A stretch of 64,000 bases of DNA from Acidiphilium iwatense. GTDB lineage: Bacteria > Pseudomonadota > Alphaproteobacteria > Acetobacterales > Acetobacteraceae. A program made the position numbers and the translations under genes. The stretch is from NCBI RefSeq assembly GCF_021556475.1, contig NZ_JAKGBZ010000018.1, forward strand, positions 1 through 64,000. The letters run 5' to 3'. This document shows, piece after piece, positions 36,055 through 46,197 of this stretch. Every line of letters starts with the position of its first letter. Position 1 is the first letter of the stretch. Under the pieces are notes generated by a model that saw only the letters and a program-made list of their open reading frames with translations, was not told the DNA's origin and ran no database searches.

Positions 36055-37307
36055 GGGTCGGGCTCGGGATCGATCTCGGCACCTCCGGGGTTCGGGCGGT
36101 CGCGATCGATGCGGGCGGGGCGGTGCTCGGCCAGGGGTCCGCACGGATCGCGGCGGAGAACCGGCGCGATCCCGGATCGATCTGGCGGGCGGTCGGGGCG
36201 GCGCTGGAGGTGCTGTGCGCTTCGACCGATCCGGGCGCGGTGGATGCCATCGCGGTCGATGGCACGTCGGGCACGATCCTCGCGACGGATGCGAAGGGTG
36301 CGCCGCTCGGCCCGGCCTCGCTCTATAATGACCGGGCGGCGCCGGATGCGGTCGCGCGCATCGCCGGGGTTGCCCCGCGGGACAGTGCCGCGCATGGCGA
36401 GACCTCGCCGCTTGGGCGGATGGTTTCGCTCCTTGATCGGCCTGGGCTTGCCCATGTTTTGCATGAGGCGGATTGGGTGGCGCATCGTCTGGGCGCGCCG
36501 CTCGGCGTGTCGGATGCCAATAACACGCTGAAATCGGGCTATGATCCGGTCGCGGGCGGGTGGCCGGGCTGGATCGGGCGGCTCGGGCTCGATGTTTCGC
36601 TGCTGCCGCGCGTGGTCGAGCCGGGGGTGGTGATCGGCGCGGTCGGGCGGGACGCCGCGGCGCGCTTCGGGTTCCGCGCGGATGCGCGGATCGTCGCCGG
36701 GACCACCGATGGCTGTGCCTCGTTCCTCGCGACCGGCGCCGCGCGGGCGGGCGACGGGGTGACGGCGCTGGGCTCGACCCTGACACTGAAGCTGCTGTCG
36801 GACCGGCCGGTGTTCGCGCCCAATCATGGTATCTACAGCCATCGGCTGCTCGGGCAGTTCCTGCCCGGTGGTGCCGCGAATGCCGGAGCGGCGGTGCTCG
36901 CGCAGTTTTTCGCGCCCGAGCGGATCGCGGAACTTTCGGCGCGGATCGATCCGGCGCGGGATTCCGGGCTCGATTACTATCCGCTGCCCGCGCCGGGCGA
37001 GCGGTTTCCGGTCAACGATCCCGGCTTGCGGCCAAGGTTGGAGCCGCGCCCGGATGACGATGCGCGGTTTCTGCACGGGCTGCTGGAGGGGTTGGCGCGG
37101 ATCGAGGCGCTGGGCTACCGGCGGCTCGCCGAGCTGGGCGCGCCGCCGGTGCGCCGGGTGCTGACGGTGGGCGGCGGCGCGGTGAACCCGGTATGGACTG
37201 CTTTGCGCGCGCGGATTCTGGGGGTCGAGGTGGTGGCGGCACGGCAGACCGAGGCGGCCTATGGCACGGCACGGCTCGCGCTGCTGGGGCTCGCGTCATG
37301 CGGATGA
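36051..37307 (+). CDS. FGGY-family carbohydrate kinase 2
   Basis: This 418-aa kinase starts at GTG (RVGLGIDLGTSGVRAVAID) and overlaps the aldolase stop. It has DLGTS, DGTSGTILATD and a C-terminal TVGGGAVNPVWTALRARILG ATP-binding motif. It differs clearly from kinase 1, so the operon can phosphorylate two substrates or intermediates. It is shorter than xylulokinases (about 480-500 aa). Substrate unknown. Confidence 0.85.
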   Translation: MRVGLGIDLGTSGVRAVAIDAGGAVLGQGSARIAAENRRDPGSIWRAVGAALEVLCASTDPGAVDAIAVDGTSGTILATDAKGAPLGPASLYNDRAAPDAVARIAGVAPRDSAAHGETSPLGRMVSLLDRPGLAHVLHEADWVAHRLGAPLGVSDANNTLKSGYDPVAGGWPGWIGRLGLDVSLLPRVVEPGVVIGAVGRDAAARFGFRADARIVAGTTDGCASFLATGAARAGDGVTALGSTLTLKLLSDRPVFAPNHGIYSHRLLGQFLPGGAANAGAAVLAQFFAPERIAELSARIDPARDSGLDYYPLPAPGERFPVNDPGLRPRLEPRPDDDARFLHGLLEGLARIEALGYRRLAELGAPPVRRVLTVGGGAVNPVWTALRARILGVEVVAARQTEAAYGTARLALLGLASCG

Positions 37308-38134
37308 TTCCGGGTCTGTCGGCGCTGATGGACGAGGCGGATGCGTTCCTGATCGACCAGTTCGGCACGATCCATGACGGAGCAAAACCCTATCCGGGGG
37401 CGGCGGAGACGCTGAGGCGGCTGCGCGCTGCCGGGAAGGTGGTCATTCTGCTGTCGAACTCGGGACGGCGCGCGGCGAACAATGATCGCCGGCTCGCCGC
37501 CATGGGGATCGGGCCGGAATGCTACGATGCCTCGCTGTGTTCCGGCGAGGTGGGCTGGGCCGCGCTGCGCGCGGACCCGCCGGAGGTGCTGCACCGGCGC
37601 TGCCGGGTTCTGCTGTTCGCGCGCGACCCCGCGCTCGATATTCTGGAAGGCTTCGATATCGAGCTGGTGGCGGATGCCGATCGGGCCGATCTGGTGATGA
37701 TCGCCGGTTCCGAGACCGACCGCTACGGCTACGACGCGCTGTGGGCGCGGATGGCGGCGGCGGCGGCGCGCGGAGTTCCCGCGATCTGCACCAACCCGGA
37801 TCGGCTGATGCTGGCCGATGGAGCGCTGCATCCGGGCGCCGGGGCGCTGGCCGAGGCGTATCGCGTGGCGGGGGGCACTGTGCGCTGGTTCGGCAAGCCG
37901 CATCCGAAGCTGTATCAGGCGGCGTTTTTACTCCTGCCGGGAATGCCGCACGCGCGGATTTTCGGTGTGGGCGACAGTATCGAGCACGATATCGCCGGGG
38001 CGGCGGCGCAGGGCTGCCGCACGCTTCTGGTGCGCACCGGCATTCTGGCCGGTGCCGGCGAGGCTGGGCTCAGCGCGGAGGCGGAGCGGTTCGGCGTCCG
38101 GCCGGGCGCGGTTACGCCCCGGTTTGCCTGGTAG
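37298..38134 (+). CDS. HAD-superfamily class IIA phosphatase (TIGR01459-like)
   Basis: This 278-aa protein has motif I as DAFLIDQFGTIHDG, with the nucleophile Asp but no second Asp, as is usual for this subgroup. Motif II is LLSNSGRR, motif III follows in WFGKPHPKLYQ, and the last Asp pair is in GVGDSIEHDIAG. It may dephosphorylate an intermediate. It is the last gene of the operon and overlaps kinase 2. An ATG at 37304 is an equally good start. Confidence 0.88.
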   Translation: MRMIPGLSALMDEADAFLIDQFGTIHDGAKPYPGAAETLRRLRAAGKVVILLSNSGRRAANNDRRLAAMGIGPECYDASLCSGEVGWAALRADPPEVLHRRCRVLLFARDPALDILEGFDIELVADADRADLVMIAGSETDRYGYDALWARMAAAAARGVPAICTNPDRLMLADGALHPGAGALAEAYRVAGGTVRWFGKPHPKLYQAAFLLLPGMPHARIFGVGDSIEHDIAGAAAQGCRTLLVRTGILAGAGEAGLSAEAERFGVRPGAVTPRFAW

Positions 38135-38261
38135 TTCATGATTCTGAGAGCGCGATGACTTTCGGTCGATCACGCTTGTCTTATGACGGTGTTGGTTCAT
38201 CCGATCCAAGATGAGCCGTCGCCGGCGAGTTGCGATCTCGCGATGCTCGGAGGGTTCGGGG

Positions 38262-39443
38262 TCAGGCGGGCAGGTCGATGGTTTCGATCCGTTTGCCGCG
38301 GGCGGCGAGGGCGATTTTGCCCGCCTTGAGGCGGAGCGCGTCGGTGCCGAAAATCTCGGCGCGCCAGCCGTGCAGGCAGGGCAGGTCGGGCGCATCCTCG
38401 CCGGCGAGACGGTCGATATCCTCCGACGAGGCGATCAGCCGCGCGGCGACGTGATGGGCGCTGGCGCACTCGGCGAGGAGGACTTTCAATAATGCGACCA
38501 TGGCCGGGGATGGCTTGAGGAATTCGTTGGCGCGGGGGAGTAGGGGCAGGGCGCTGTCCGGCAGGGATTTGGCCTCGCGAATGGCGGCGAGGAGCGAAGT
38601 GCCTGATTTTCCTTCCGCGAACCCCTTGGACAGGCCGCGTACGCGGGTGAGATCGTCGGGGTTGGACGGGGCGATCGCGGCAAGTTCGGGGATCTGCTCG
38701 TCCTTGACCACGCGCTGGCGAGGAATGTCGATGCGCATCGCCTCGCGCTCGCGCCAGGCGGCGATCGCCTGGATCAGGGCGAGCTGGCGGCGGTTGGCGC
38801 CGCGCAGTTTAAGGCGCTTCCAGGCTTCCTCGGGTTCGGTGCGGTAGGTGCCGGGTTCGGCGAGGACGGCCATTTCCTCGGCGACCCAATCGAACCGGGA
38901 ATCGCGCTCCAGCCGGTCGCGCAGCGCTTCATAGACGCGGCGCAGCCAGGTCACGTCGGCGGCGGCATACTCGATCTGCGCCGCCGAGAGCGGGCGTGCC
39001 TGCCAGTCGGAAAAGCGATGGGCCTTGTCGATGCCGCCGCCGGCGAGGGATGAGACCAGCGTGTCGTAACCGACCTGATCGCCGAAGCCGGCGACCATGG
39101 CGGCGATCTGGGTGTCGAAAATCGGGGTGGGAACCGCGCCGAATTTCAGGAGAAAGATTTCGACATCCTGGCGGCAGGCGTGGAACACCTTGGTGACGGA
39201 CGGATTGGCGAGCAGGGCGCCGAGCGGGGCGAGATCGAGGCCCGGCGCCTGAGCGTCGATCACCGCGACATCCGTGGCACCGCCGAGCTGGACCACGCAG
39301 AGCTGGGGGAAATAGGTGCGCTCGCGCATGAATTCGGTATCGACCGTGACATAGGGTTCCGCCGCAAGACGCTCGCAGAGTGCCGCGAGGTCGGCGGTGG
39401 CGGCGATCAGGACGGGTGCTGGGAAGGTCGCTTGCGGCTTCAT
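38262..39443 (-). CDS. rnd: Ribonuclease D
   Basis: This 393-aa protein has the DEDD 3'-5' exonuclease core ([20 protein letters not shown], then [12 protein letters not shown] and a Tyr-containing segment near [13 protein letters not shown]) and a C-terminal HRDC domain. It trims tRNA and other RNA 3' ends. It is divergent from aspS with 83 bp between them. Confidence 0.95.
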   Translation of the reverse strand: MKPQATFPAPVLIAATADLAALCERLAAEPYVTVDTEFMRERTYFPQLCVVQLGGATDVAVIDAQAPGLDLAPLGALLANPSVTKVFHACRQDVEIFLLKFGAVPTPIFDTQIAAMVAGFGDQVGYDTLVSSLAGGGIDKAHRFSDWQARPLSAAQIEYAAADVTWLRRVYEALRDRLERDSRFDWVAEEMAVLAEPGTYRTEPEEAWKRLKLRGANRRQLALIQAIAAWREREAMRIDIPRQRVVKDEQIPELAAIAPSNPDDLTRVRGLSKGFAEGKSGTSLLAAIREAKSLPDSALPLLPRANEFLKPSPAMVALLKVLLAECASAHHVAARLIASSEDIDRLAGEDAPDLPCLHGWRAEIFGTDALRLKAGKIALAARGKRIETIDLPA

Positions 39444-39526
39444 GTCCGGTCAGTGGCACGGGGCGGGTTGACAGAAAAGAGGCCGGCCGGTCATTTGCCC
39501 CGGATTTCATTCAGGATCGGTTCCCC

Positions 39527-41308
39527 ATGCACGAGTATCGCACCCATGATTGCGGCGCCCTGCGCGCGGCCGATGCCGGTTCGGCGGCGCGGCTGTCCGG
39601 CTGGATACACGCCAAGCGCGACCATGGCGGGCTGCTGTTCATCGATCTGCGCGATCATTTCGGGATGACCCAATGCGTGGTGCCGAACGGGTCTTCGGTG
39701 TTCGAGGCGGCCGAGGCGCTGCGGGTGGAAAGCGTGATTACCGTGACTGGGGATGTGGTGGCGCGCGAAGTCGGGACGGTGAACCCGAAGCTGCCGACCG
39801 GGGAGATCGAACTGCGCGTGGCGACGCTGACTGTGCAGTCGGCGGCCGATGTGCTGCCGATCCAGGTGGCGGGGGATGCGCAATTCCCCGAGGATTTGCG
39901 GCTGCGCTACCGGTTCATCGATTTGCGACGGGAAAAGCTGCACCGCAACATCATGCTGCGTGCCCAGGTGGTCGCGTGGCTGCGGCGGGAAATGACGGCA
40001 CGCGGGTTCACCGAATTCACCACGCCGATCCTGACCGCGTCCTCGCCGGAAGGGGCGCGGGATTTTCTGGTCCCGGCCAGGCTGCATCCGGGCAAATTCT
40101 ACGCGCTGCCGCAGGCGCCGCAGCAGTTCAAGCAGTTGCTGATGGTGGCCGGGTTTGACCGGTATTTCCAGATCGCGCCGTGTTTTCGCGACGAGGCGAG
40201 CCGGGCGGATCGGGCGCCGGGCGAGTTTTATCAGTTGGATTTCGAAATGAGCTTCGCGACGCAGGAGGATGTGTTCGCGACGATCGAGCCGGTGCTGGGC
40301 GGGTTGTTCCGCGCGTTTTCGGGCGGCAAGCGCGTCAGCGACTGGCCGTTTCCGCGCATCCCCTATGGTGAGGCGCTGCTGAAATACGGCTCGGACAAGC
40401 CGGATTTGCGCAATCCGCTGGAAATCGCCGATGTGACCGAGGCGTTTCGCGATTCGGGGTTCGGGCTGTTCGCGAAGATCGTGGCGGGCGGCGGCGTGGT
40501 GCGCGCGATTCCGGCGCCGGGGACGGCGGGCCAGCCGCGCAGCTTTTTCGACAAATTGAACGAATGGGCGCGCGCCGAGGGTGCCGGCGGGCTGGGTTAC
40601 ATCGTTTTCGAGGAAGGCGGTGCGAAGGGTCCGATCGCGAAGAATCTTGAAGCGTCGCGCTGCGAGGCGATTCGCGAGGCTTGTGGCGCGAAGCCGGGGG
40701 ATTCGGTGTTTTTCGCGGCGGGTGCCAGGGATGCGGCGGCGAAATTCGCCGGTGCGGTGCGCACCAGGCTCGGACATGATCTGGGATTGATTTCGGGGAC
40801 GGAATTCCGGTTCTGCTGGATCGTCGATTTCCCGATGTTCGAACTGGATGAGGAGACCGGGCAGATCGGGTTTTCGCACAACCCGTTCTCGATGCCGCAG
40901 GGCGGTCTTGAGGCGCTGAACGGCCAGGACCCGCTGACCATCAAGGCGTTTCAATACGACATCGTGTGCAACGGGGTGGAATTGTCGTCCGGGGCGATCC
41001 GCAATCATCGCCCGGATATCATGCTGCGGGCGTTCGAGATCGCCGGGTACGGCGCGGAAGAGGTCGAGGCGCGGTTCGGCGGCATGCTGAACGCGTTCCG
41101 CTATGGCGCGCCGCCGCATGGCGGTTCGGCGCCGGGGATCGACCGGATGGTGATGCTGCTGACCGACGAACCGAATCTGCGCGAGGTGATCGCCTTCCCG
41201 CTCAATCAGCAGGGCGAGGATCTGATGATGGGCGCGCCCGCGCCGGTGCCGCCGGCGCGGCTGAAGGAATTGTCGCTGGCGCTGGCTTTGCCGGCGAAGA
41301 AAGCCTGA
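39527..41308 (+). CDS. aspS: Aspartyl-tRNA synthetase
   Basis: This 593-aa protein begins [18 protein letters not shown]. The OB anticodon-binding domain is followed by class II motifs 2 ([19 protein letters not shown]) and 3 ([19 protein letters not shown]) and the bacterial GAD insertion. The RDHGG near residues 31-35 resembles the His found in non-discriminating bacterial AspRS, which also charge tRNA-Asn for GatCAB; that is inference. It is convergent with tlyA, 20 bp apart. Confidence 0.96.
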   Translation: MHEYRTHDCGALRAADAGSAARLSGWIHAKRDHGGLLFIDLRDHFGMTQCVVPNGSSVFEAAEALRVESVITVTGDVVAREVGTVNPKLPTGEIELRVATLTVQSAADVLPIQVAGDAQFPEDLRLRYRFIDLRREKLHRNIMLRAQVVAWLRREMTARGFTEFTTPILTASSPEGARDFLVPARLHPGKFYALPQAPQQFKQLLMVAGFDRYFQIAPCFRDEASRADRAPGEFYQLDFEMSFATQEDVFATIEPVLGGLFRAFSGGKRVSDWPFPRIPYGEALLKYGSDKPDLRNPLEIADVTEAFRDSGFGLFAKIVAGGGVVRAIPAPGTAGQPRSFFDKLNEWARAEGAGGLGYIVFEEGGAKGPIAKNLEASRCEAIREACGAKPGDSVFFAAGARDAAAKFAGAVRTRLGHDLGLISGTEFRFCWIVDFPMFELDEETGQIGFSHNPFSMPQGGLEALNGQDPLTIKAFQYDIVCNGVELSSGAIRNHRPDIMLRAFEIAGYGAEEVEARFGGMLNAFRYGAPPHGGSAPGIDRMVMLLTDEPNLREVIAFPLNQQGEDLMMGAPAPVPPARLKELSLALALPAKKA

Positions 41309-41328
41309 TCGTTCTGATTCGGAAATGC

Positions 41329-42024
41329 TCAGGCTGATTTTTCGGCGGCGATCAGGAATTCGCGATTGCCGTCGCCGCCGGCGATCGGGCTGTCGGTGAC
41401 GCCGATGACGCGCCAGGACGGCAGGGCACTCCACCAGGTTTCGATCGTGTCGCAGACCGCGCGATGGATCGCGGGATCGCGCACGATGCCGCCTTTGCCG
41501 ATCGCACCCCGCCCGGCTTCGAACTGGGGTTTGATCAGGGCGATCGCGAAGGCGCCGGGCGCGCAGAGGGCGAGACCGGCCGGCAGGGCGAGGCGCAGGC
41601 CGATGAAGCTGACATCGCAAACGAGGGCGCCGATCGGCTCGGGGATCGCGTCTTGCGCGAGATGCCGGGCATTGCACTCCTCCATGACGCGAACACACGG
41701 ATCGTTCCGCAATCTAACCGATAGTTGGTTATGGCCAACATCAACCGCATAGACGTATTTTGCGTCGTTTGCTAACAGAACCTCGGTGAAGCCGCCGGTC
41801 GAGGCGCCGATATCGAGACAGATGCGCCCGGCCGGCGAGAGGCCGAAATACGCGAGCGCGTGGGCGAGCTTGATGCCGCCGCGCGACACCCAGCCATGGC
41901 CGGAGCCAAGCAGTGCGAGGGGGGCGTCATCGTCGATCGGATCGCTTGGGCGGGTGATGGCGCGGGTGCCGGAGACCACTTGCCCGGCCTTGATCGCCGC
42001 CTGCGCGCGCGCGGCTGGGCGCAA
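41329..42024 (-). CDS. tlyA: TlyA-type rRNA 2'-O-methyltransferase, N-terminal frameshift suspected
   Basis: The continuous frame gives 231 aa from a TTG start, with the FtsJ-like SAM site ICLDIGASTGGFTEVLLAND. The N-terminal S4 RNA-binding domain appears interrupted. Another frame, between about 42065 and 42010, encodes RADLALVARGLAPSRARA, the normal S4 opening, and joins this frame if 2 nt are added to the alternating CG run at 42003-42013. Family role: methylates 16S/23S rRNA. Either a real frameshift, a shorter TTG start or a sequencing error explains it. It follows the XRE gene on the same strand. Confidence 0.85.
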   Translation of the reverse strand: MRPAARAQAAIKAGQVVSGTRAITRPSDPIDDDAPLALLGSGHGWVSRGGIKLAHALAYFGLSPAGRICLDIGASTGGFTEVLLANDAKYVYAVDVGHNQLSVRLRNDPCVRVMEECNARHLAQDAIPEPIGALVCDVSFIGLRLALPAGLALCAPGAFAIALIKPQFEAGRGAIGKGGIVRDPAIHRAVCDTIETWWSALPSWRVIGVTDSPIAGGDGNREFLIAAEKSA

Positions 42025-42063
42025 GGCCGCGCGCGACGAGGGCGAGGTCGGCGCGTTGCCGTG

Positions 42064-42408
42064 TCAGCTTCGGGCGAGGCGCTTCGCGGTTCGGAGCAGG
42101 ATCTGGCGATCCTCCGGCGCGCAGGCGCGATAGAGGCGCATCAGCGCAAGCTCGTCGCCTTGCAGCGACCCGGTCTCGCCCGAGACCAGATAGGCGAGCG
42201 AGGTGCCGAGAACCTTGGAGATGCGCTCAAGATTTTCGCGCACCTGCCCGGCCCGGTCGGTCTCCCACTGGGCGATGGCCGAGCGGGAGACCCCGAGCTG
42301 CTGCGCGAACTCGTCCTGAGTGAGGTTATTGGCAAGACGGAGGGCGCGAATCCGCTGACCGACCGACTCCTGGGCTACTTGTTTTTTTGCGGGCATGATT
42401 TTCATCAT
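42064..42408 (-). CDS. XRE-family transcriptional regulator
   Basis: This 114-aa protein has an HTH_3 domain: VGQRIRALRLANNLTQDEFA then LGVSRSAIAQWETDRA. The C-terminal helix LQGDELALMRLYRACAPEDR resembles phage-repressor-like dimerisation tails. It precedes tlyA and may be co-transcribed with it. AT-rich sequence upstream holds its promoter. Start may also be a later Met (MKIM or MPAKK). Confidence 0.85.
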   Translation of the reverse strand: MMKIMPAKKQVAQESVGQRIRALRLANNLTQDEFAQQLGVSRSAIAQWETDRAGQVRENLERISKVLGTSLAYLVSGETGSLQGDELALMRLYRACAPEDRQILLRTAKRLARS

Positions 42409-42869
42409 ACAGGTTCAAACAGATAAAATCTATAGTTTGTTATCGTGTTAGGTCATTGATCCTGTAGTAAAACGAAACTTTTTTAGTCATCGGCGGTTGG
42501 TTTGCCGGGCGCTGACCTTCCGTCAGGCCGGAATGACCTTGCCGTTTCGTTCTGACGGCGGGGTTTCAGCAAAGGATGTGGGCCGGAGGGAGTGGCTGGG
42601 CGCGGCGACGGGACGGAGAGATGGGGCCGGAGCCGGGTTCGGCGGCCCGCCGGCGGCGGGGAAACCGGAACGGAACGGTGCCGTTCTCCGGGGGCTTCGC
42701 GAAATCGTGACCGTGCAATTTCCGACATCGCGGTTTCTTGACAATCCCCGGAAACCGGCATACCGATGAGGCTCGAATAGGTAAGTTGCTTGTTGATTCC
42801 GTGCCGCTAAGGTGAGGGATAGCAGAACTTAGCGGGCGGTTTCCGAACCTTGGATCGGGAGCGCGCCGG
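42409..42869 (+). promoter_or_regulatory. XRE-nuo intergenic region with nuo promoter candidate
   Basis: About 70 bp next to the XRE gene are AT-rich and would carry its promoter. A GC-rich middle (42500-42720) has no supported gene. On the plus strand TTGACA (42738-42743) and TACCGA (42761-42766), 17 nt apart, lie about 100 bp before nuoA and are a candidate promoter for the nuo operon. Confidence 0.5.
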
Positions 42870-43268
42870 ATGGGAAAAGCGACACATCTTTGGTTTCTGG
42901 TCGTGTATTTCGGCGCCGTCTTCGCGCTCGTCGCGGCGATGATCGGAGGCTCTTTCGTCCTCGGCCAGCGGCATACCGCGCGATCCACCATCCAGCCCTT
43001 CGAATCCGGAATATTGCCGGTCGCGGATGCGCGGATGCGCTTTCCGATCCAGTTCTACCTCGTCGCCATGCTGTTCGTGGTCTTCGATCTCGAAAGCGTG
43101 TTCATCTATGCCTGGGCGATCGCCATTCGGCCCGCGGGGTGGAACGGCTATATCGCGATGCTCGGGTTCATCTTCCTGCTGTTAGCGGCGCTCGCCTATC
43201 TCTGGCGCATCGGCGCGCTGGACTGGGGGCCGAGGCCGCGAATCCGGCCGGTGCCGGGGGTAAGGTGA
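42870..43268 (+). CDS. nuoA: NADH-quinone oxidoreductase subunit A
   Basis: This 132-aa protein has three membrane segments and the conserved FESGILPVADARMRFPIQFY and LFVVFDLESVFIYAWAI. It is part of the membrane arm junction of complex I. First gene of the nuo operon. Confidence 0.96.
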   Translation: MGKATHLWFLVVYFGAVFALVAAMIGGSFVLGQRHTARSTIQPFESGILPVADARMRFPIQFYLVAMLFVVFDLESVFIYAWAIAIRPAGWNGYIAMLGFIFLLLAALAYLWRIGALDWGPRPRIRPVPGVR

Positions 43269-43274
43269 GCGGCG

Positions 43275-43925
43275 ATGGCATGGTCCCTCACCCGTACCGA
43301 CGACAGAATGGCTGATCCGGCGGCCGCCGGCGTCCAGGGCGGCTCGTTCACCGACGCGGTCATGCGCAATCTGGTGCTGGGCAAGCTGCAGGATCTGGTC
43401 GCCTGGGGGCAGAAGAATTCGCTCTGGCCGTTCAATTTCGGGTTGTCCTGCTGCTATGTCGAGATGGCCACCTCGTTTACCAGCAAGTTCGATATCGCAC
43501 GGTTTGGCGCGGAAGTGTTGCGGGCGACGCCGCGCGAAGCGGACGTGATCGTCATTTCCGGGACGGTATTCGTGAAAATGGCCCCCGTGATCAAGTATCT
43601 ATACGACCAGATGCTGGAGCCGCGCTGGGTGATTTCGATGGGGTCCTGCGCCAATTCCGGCGGGATGTACGACATCTACAGCGTGGTGCAGGGGGTCGAC
43701 ACCTTCCTGCCGGTCGATGTGTATGTGCCGGGATGCCCGCCGAGGCCGGATGCGCTGTTCGAAGGGCTGATGCTTCTGCAGAAATCGATCGCGAGCGATC
43801 GCCGCCCGCTGAGCTGGGTGGTCGGGCCGCAGGGGGTGGTGCGGGCGCCGCGGCCGAGCTTTCGCGACATCAAGCGCGAGAGGCGCAACCAGGCGACCGA
43901 TCTCGACCCCCCCGATCGAATCTGA
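43275..43925 (+). CDS. nuoB: NADH-quinone oxidoreductase subunit B
   Basis: This 216-aa protein holds the N2 4Fe-4S cluster: tandem Cys in [11 protein letters not shown], then MGSCANSGG and [11 protein letters not shown]. It passes electrons to quinone. A GTG/ATG start at 43275 follows nuoA by 6 nt; a later Met (MADPAAAG) is possible. Confidence 0.96.
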   Translation: MAWSLTRTDDRMADPAAAGVQGGSFTDAVMRNLVLGKLQDLVAWGQKNSLWPFNFGLSCCYVEMATSFTSKFDIARFGAEVLRATPREADVIVISGTVFVKMAPVIKYLYDQMLEPRWVISMGSCANSGGMYDIYSVVQGVDTFLPVDVYVPGCPPRPDALFEGLMLLQKSIASDRRPLSWVVGPQGVVRAPRPSFRDIKRERRNQATDLDPPDRI

Positions 43926-43940
43926 CGAGGCGAATGCGCA

Positions 43941-45710
43941 ATGCTGCAAAGAACCGCGTCGATCCATACCGAGCCGCCGATTGCCCGCGAGCTTGCGGAC
44001 AGGTTCAGATCGCGGTTCGTCAAGGTGCAGCCGACCTGCGACGATATTCCGACGATCTGGGTCGAGCGCGAACACCTGCGCGAGACGCTCCACTACCTGA
44101 AAAGCGAGGCGCCCGACCCTTTTCGGATGTTGTTCGATCTGACCGCGCTCGACGAGCGGATGCGCACGCATCGCGCCGATCAGCCGGAAAGCGATTTCAC
44201 CGTGGTGTATCACCTGATGTCGTTTACCCGGAATCAGGATGTGCGCATCAAGGTGGCGCTGAGCGGCGAGACGCCCAGCCTGCCGACCATCAGCGATTTC
44301 TGGCCGAACGCCAACTGGTACGAGCGCGAGGTGTGGGACATGTTCGGCGTGACCTTCACCGGCCATCCGCATCTGACCCGTATCCTGACGCCGCCGACCT
44401 GGACCGGCCACCCGCTGCGCAAGGACCATTACGCGCGCGCGACCGATATGGGCATCTATGATCTCTCCGAGGAGAAGGAGATCGCCGAGCAGGAGGCGCT
44501 GCGCTTCCGCCCCGAGGATTGGGGCATGGTGCGCCAGAGCGAATCGACCGATTTCATGTTCCTCAACATGGGGCCGAACCATCCGAGCGTGCATGGCGTG
44601 TTCCGCCTGATCCTGCAGCTCGAGGGTGAGCAAATCGTCGACGTGGTGCCGGAGATCGGCTTTCATCATCGCGGCGCCGAGAAGATGGGCGAGCGGCAAT
44701 CCTGGCACACCTACATCCCCTACACCGACCGCATCGACTACCTCAGCGGCGTGATGAACAATTTTCCCTATGTGATGGCGGTCGAGCGGCTGGCCGGGAT
44801 CGAGGTGCCGCCGCGCGCGCAGATGATCCGCATCATGATGGCGGAGCTGTTTCGGATTGCCAGCCATCTGGTGTTTTTCGGCACCATGTCGCAGGATGTC
44901 GGCCAGCTTTCGCCGGTGTTCTACATGTTCACCGATCGCGAGCGCGTGTTCGAGATCATCGAGGCGGTGTGCGGGTTTCGGATGCATCCGGCGTGGTTTC
45001 GGATCGGCGGGGTCGCGGCCGATCTGCCGCAAGGCTGGGACAGGCTGATCGGCGATTTCTGCGCGTATCTGCCGAAGCGGCTCGACGAATACGTCAAGCT
45101 CGTCATGCAGAACCGGATCTTCAAGGCGCGCACCGTCGGCATCGCCGCCTATACGCTGGACGAGGCGATCGACTGGGGGGTGACCGGGCCCGGTTTGCGC
45201 GCCTGCGGGATCGACTGGGATTGCCGGAAAAAGCGGCCCTATTCGGGCTACGATCAACTGGAATTCGACGTGCCGGTCTATACCCATGGCGATTGCTACG
45301 ATCGCACGATGGTGCATGTCGAGGAATTGCGCCAGAGCGTGCGGATCATCCGGCAATGCATCAAGAACATGCCGAGCGGTCCGTATAAATCCGATCACCG
45401 GCTGACCACGCCGCCGATCAAGGAACGGACGATGCACGACATCGAGACCTTGATCACCCATTTCCTCAATGTGAGCTGGGGGCCGGTCATCCCGCCCGGC
45501 GAAGCCTGCGTCGGGATCGAAGCGAGCAAGGGGATGAACGCCTATTATCTGACCAGCGACGGCGATACCATGTCGTATCGCACGCGCATCCGCACGCCGT
45601 CGTTTCCGCATCTGCAGATGATTCCGCTGATCAGCCGGGGCGCTTTCGTCGCCGATCTGATCGCGCTGATCGGCAGCATCGATTTCGTGATGGCCGATGT
45701 CGATCGTTGA
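43941..45710 (+). CDS. nuoCD: NADH-quinone oxidoreductase fused subunits C and D
   Basis: This 589-aa protein has NuoC in the first about 190 residues ([20 protein letters not shown]) and NuoD in the rest ([20 protein letters not shown], then [19 protein letters not shown]). The fusion is the Escherichia-type arrangement; most alphaproteobacteria have separate genes. It forms the quinone-binding site with NuoB. Confidence 0.97.
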   Translation: MLQRTASIHTEPPIARELADRFRSRFVKVQPTCDDIPTIWVEREHLRETLHYLKSEAPDPFRMLFDLTALDERMRTHRADQPESDFTVVYHLMSFTRNQDVRIKVALSGETPSLPTISDFWPNANWYEREVWDMFGVTFTGHPHLTRILTPPTWTGHPLRKDHYARATDMGIYDLSEEKEIAEQEALRFRPEDWGMVRQSESTDFMFLNMGPNHPSVHGVFRLILQLEGEQIVDVVPEIGFHHRGAEKMGERQSWHTYIPYTDRIDYLSGVMNNFPYVMAVERLAGIEVPPRAQMIRIMMAELFRIASHLVFFGTMSQDVGQLSPVFYMFTDRERVFEIIEAVCGFRMHPAWFRIGGVAADLPQGWDRLIGDFCAYLPKRLDEYVKLVMQNRIFKARTVGIAAYTLDEAIDWGVTGPGLRACGIDWDCRKKRPYSGYDQLEFDVPVYTHGDCYDRTMVHVEELRQSVRIIRQCIKNMPSGPYKSDHRLTTPPIKERTMHDIETLITHFLNVSWGPVIPPGEACVGIEASKGMNAYYLTSDGDTMSYRTRIRTPSFPHLQMIPLISRGAFVADLIALIGSIDFVMADVDR

Positions 45711-46185
45711 AACCGAAGCGGGACTGACCGCCGAGCAGCGCGCCGCGATCGAGGCGATGGCGGGACATTACGACGACAAGCGCGCGGCCTGCATCGAGGC
45801 GCTGCGCTATGTCCAGGGTCATTACCGATGGGTTTCCGACCGGCATCTCGCCGAGGTCGCGGCACTGCTCGATATGTCGCGCGCCGATCTCGACGGAGTG
45901 GCGACCTATTACAACCTGATCTTTCGCCGTCCGGTCGGCGAGCACGTGATTTTCCTGTGCGACAGCATCTCGTGCTGGGTGATGGGACGGGAGGCGGTGA
46001 ACGCGCATCTATGCAAGCGCCTCGGCATTCAGCCGGGCGAGACCAGCAAGGATGGCGCCTATACGCTGCTGCCGATCGTGTGCATCGGCCATTGCGACCA
46101 TGCGCCGGCGATGCTGCTGGATGACGAGCTGCACGGCGATCTCGATGCGGTGCGGATCGATACGATACTCGGGATTCAACCATAG
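45697..46185 (+). CDS. nuoE: NADH-quinone oxidoreductase subunit E
   Basis: This 162-aa thioredoxin-like 2Fe-2S subunit has Cys pairs in [11 protein letters not shown] and CIGHCDHAP. It is close to enteric NuoE in length and shorter than typical alphaproteobacterial NuoE. The start overlaps nuoCD by 14 nt. Confidence 0.96.
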   Translation: MSIVETEAGLTAEQRAAIEAMAGHYDDKRAACIEALRYVQGHYRWVSDRHLAEVAALLDMSRADLDGVATYYNLIFRRPVGEHVIFLCDSISCWVMGREAVNAHLCKRLGIQPGETSKDGAYTLLPIVCIGHCDHAPAMLLDDELHGDLDAVRIDTILGIQP

Positions 46186-46197
46186 CGAAAAAACCCA

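Noticed and set aside
39491-41698. 735-codon frame on the minus strand
   Set aside because: Antisense to aspS, which has all class II synthetase motifs.
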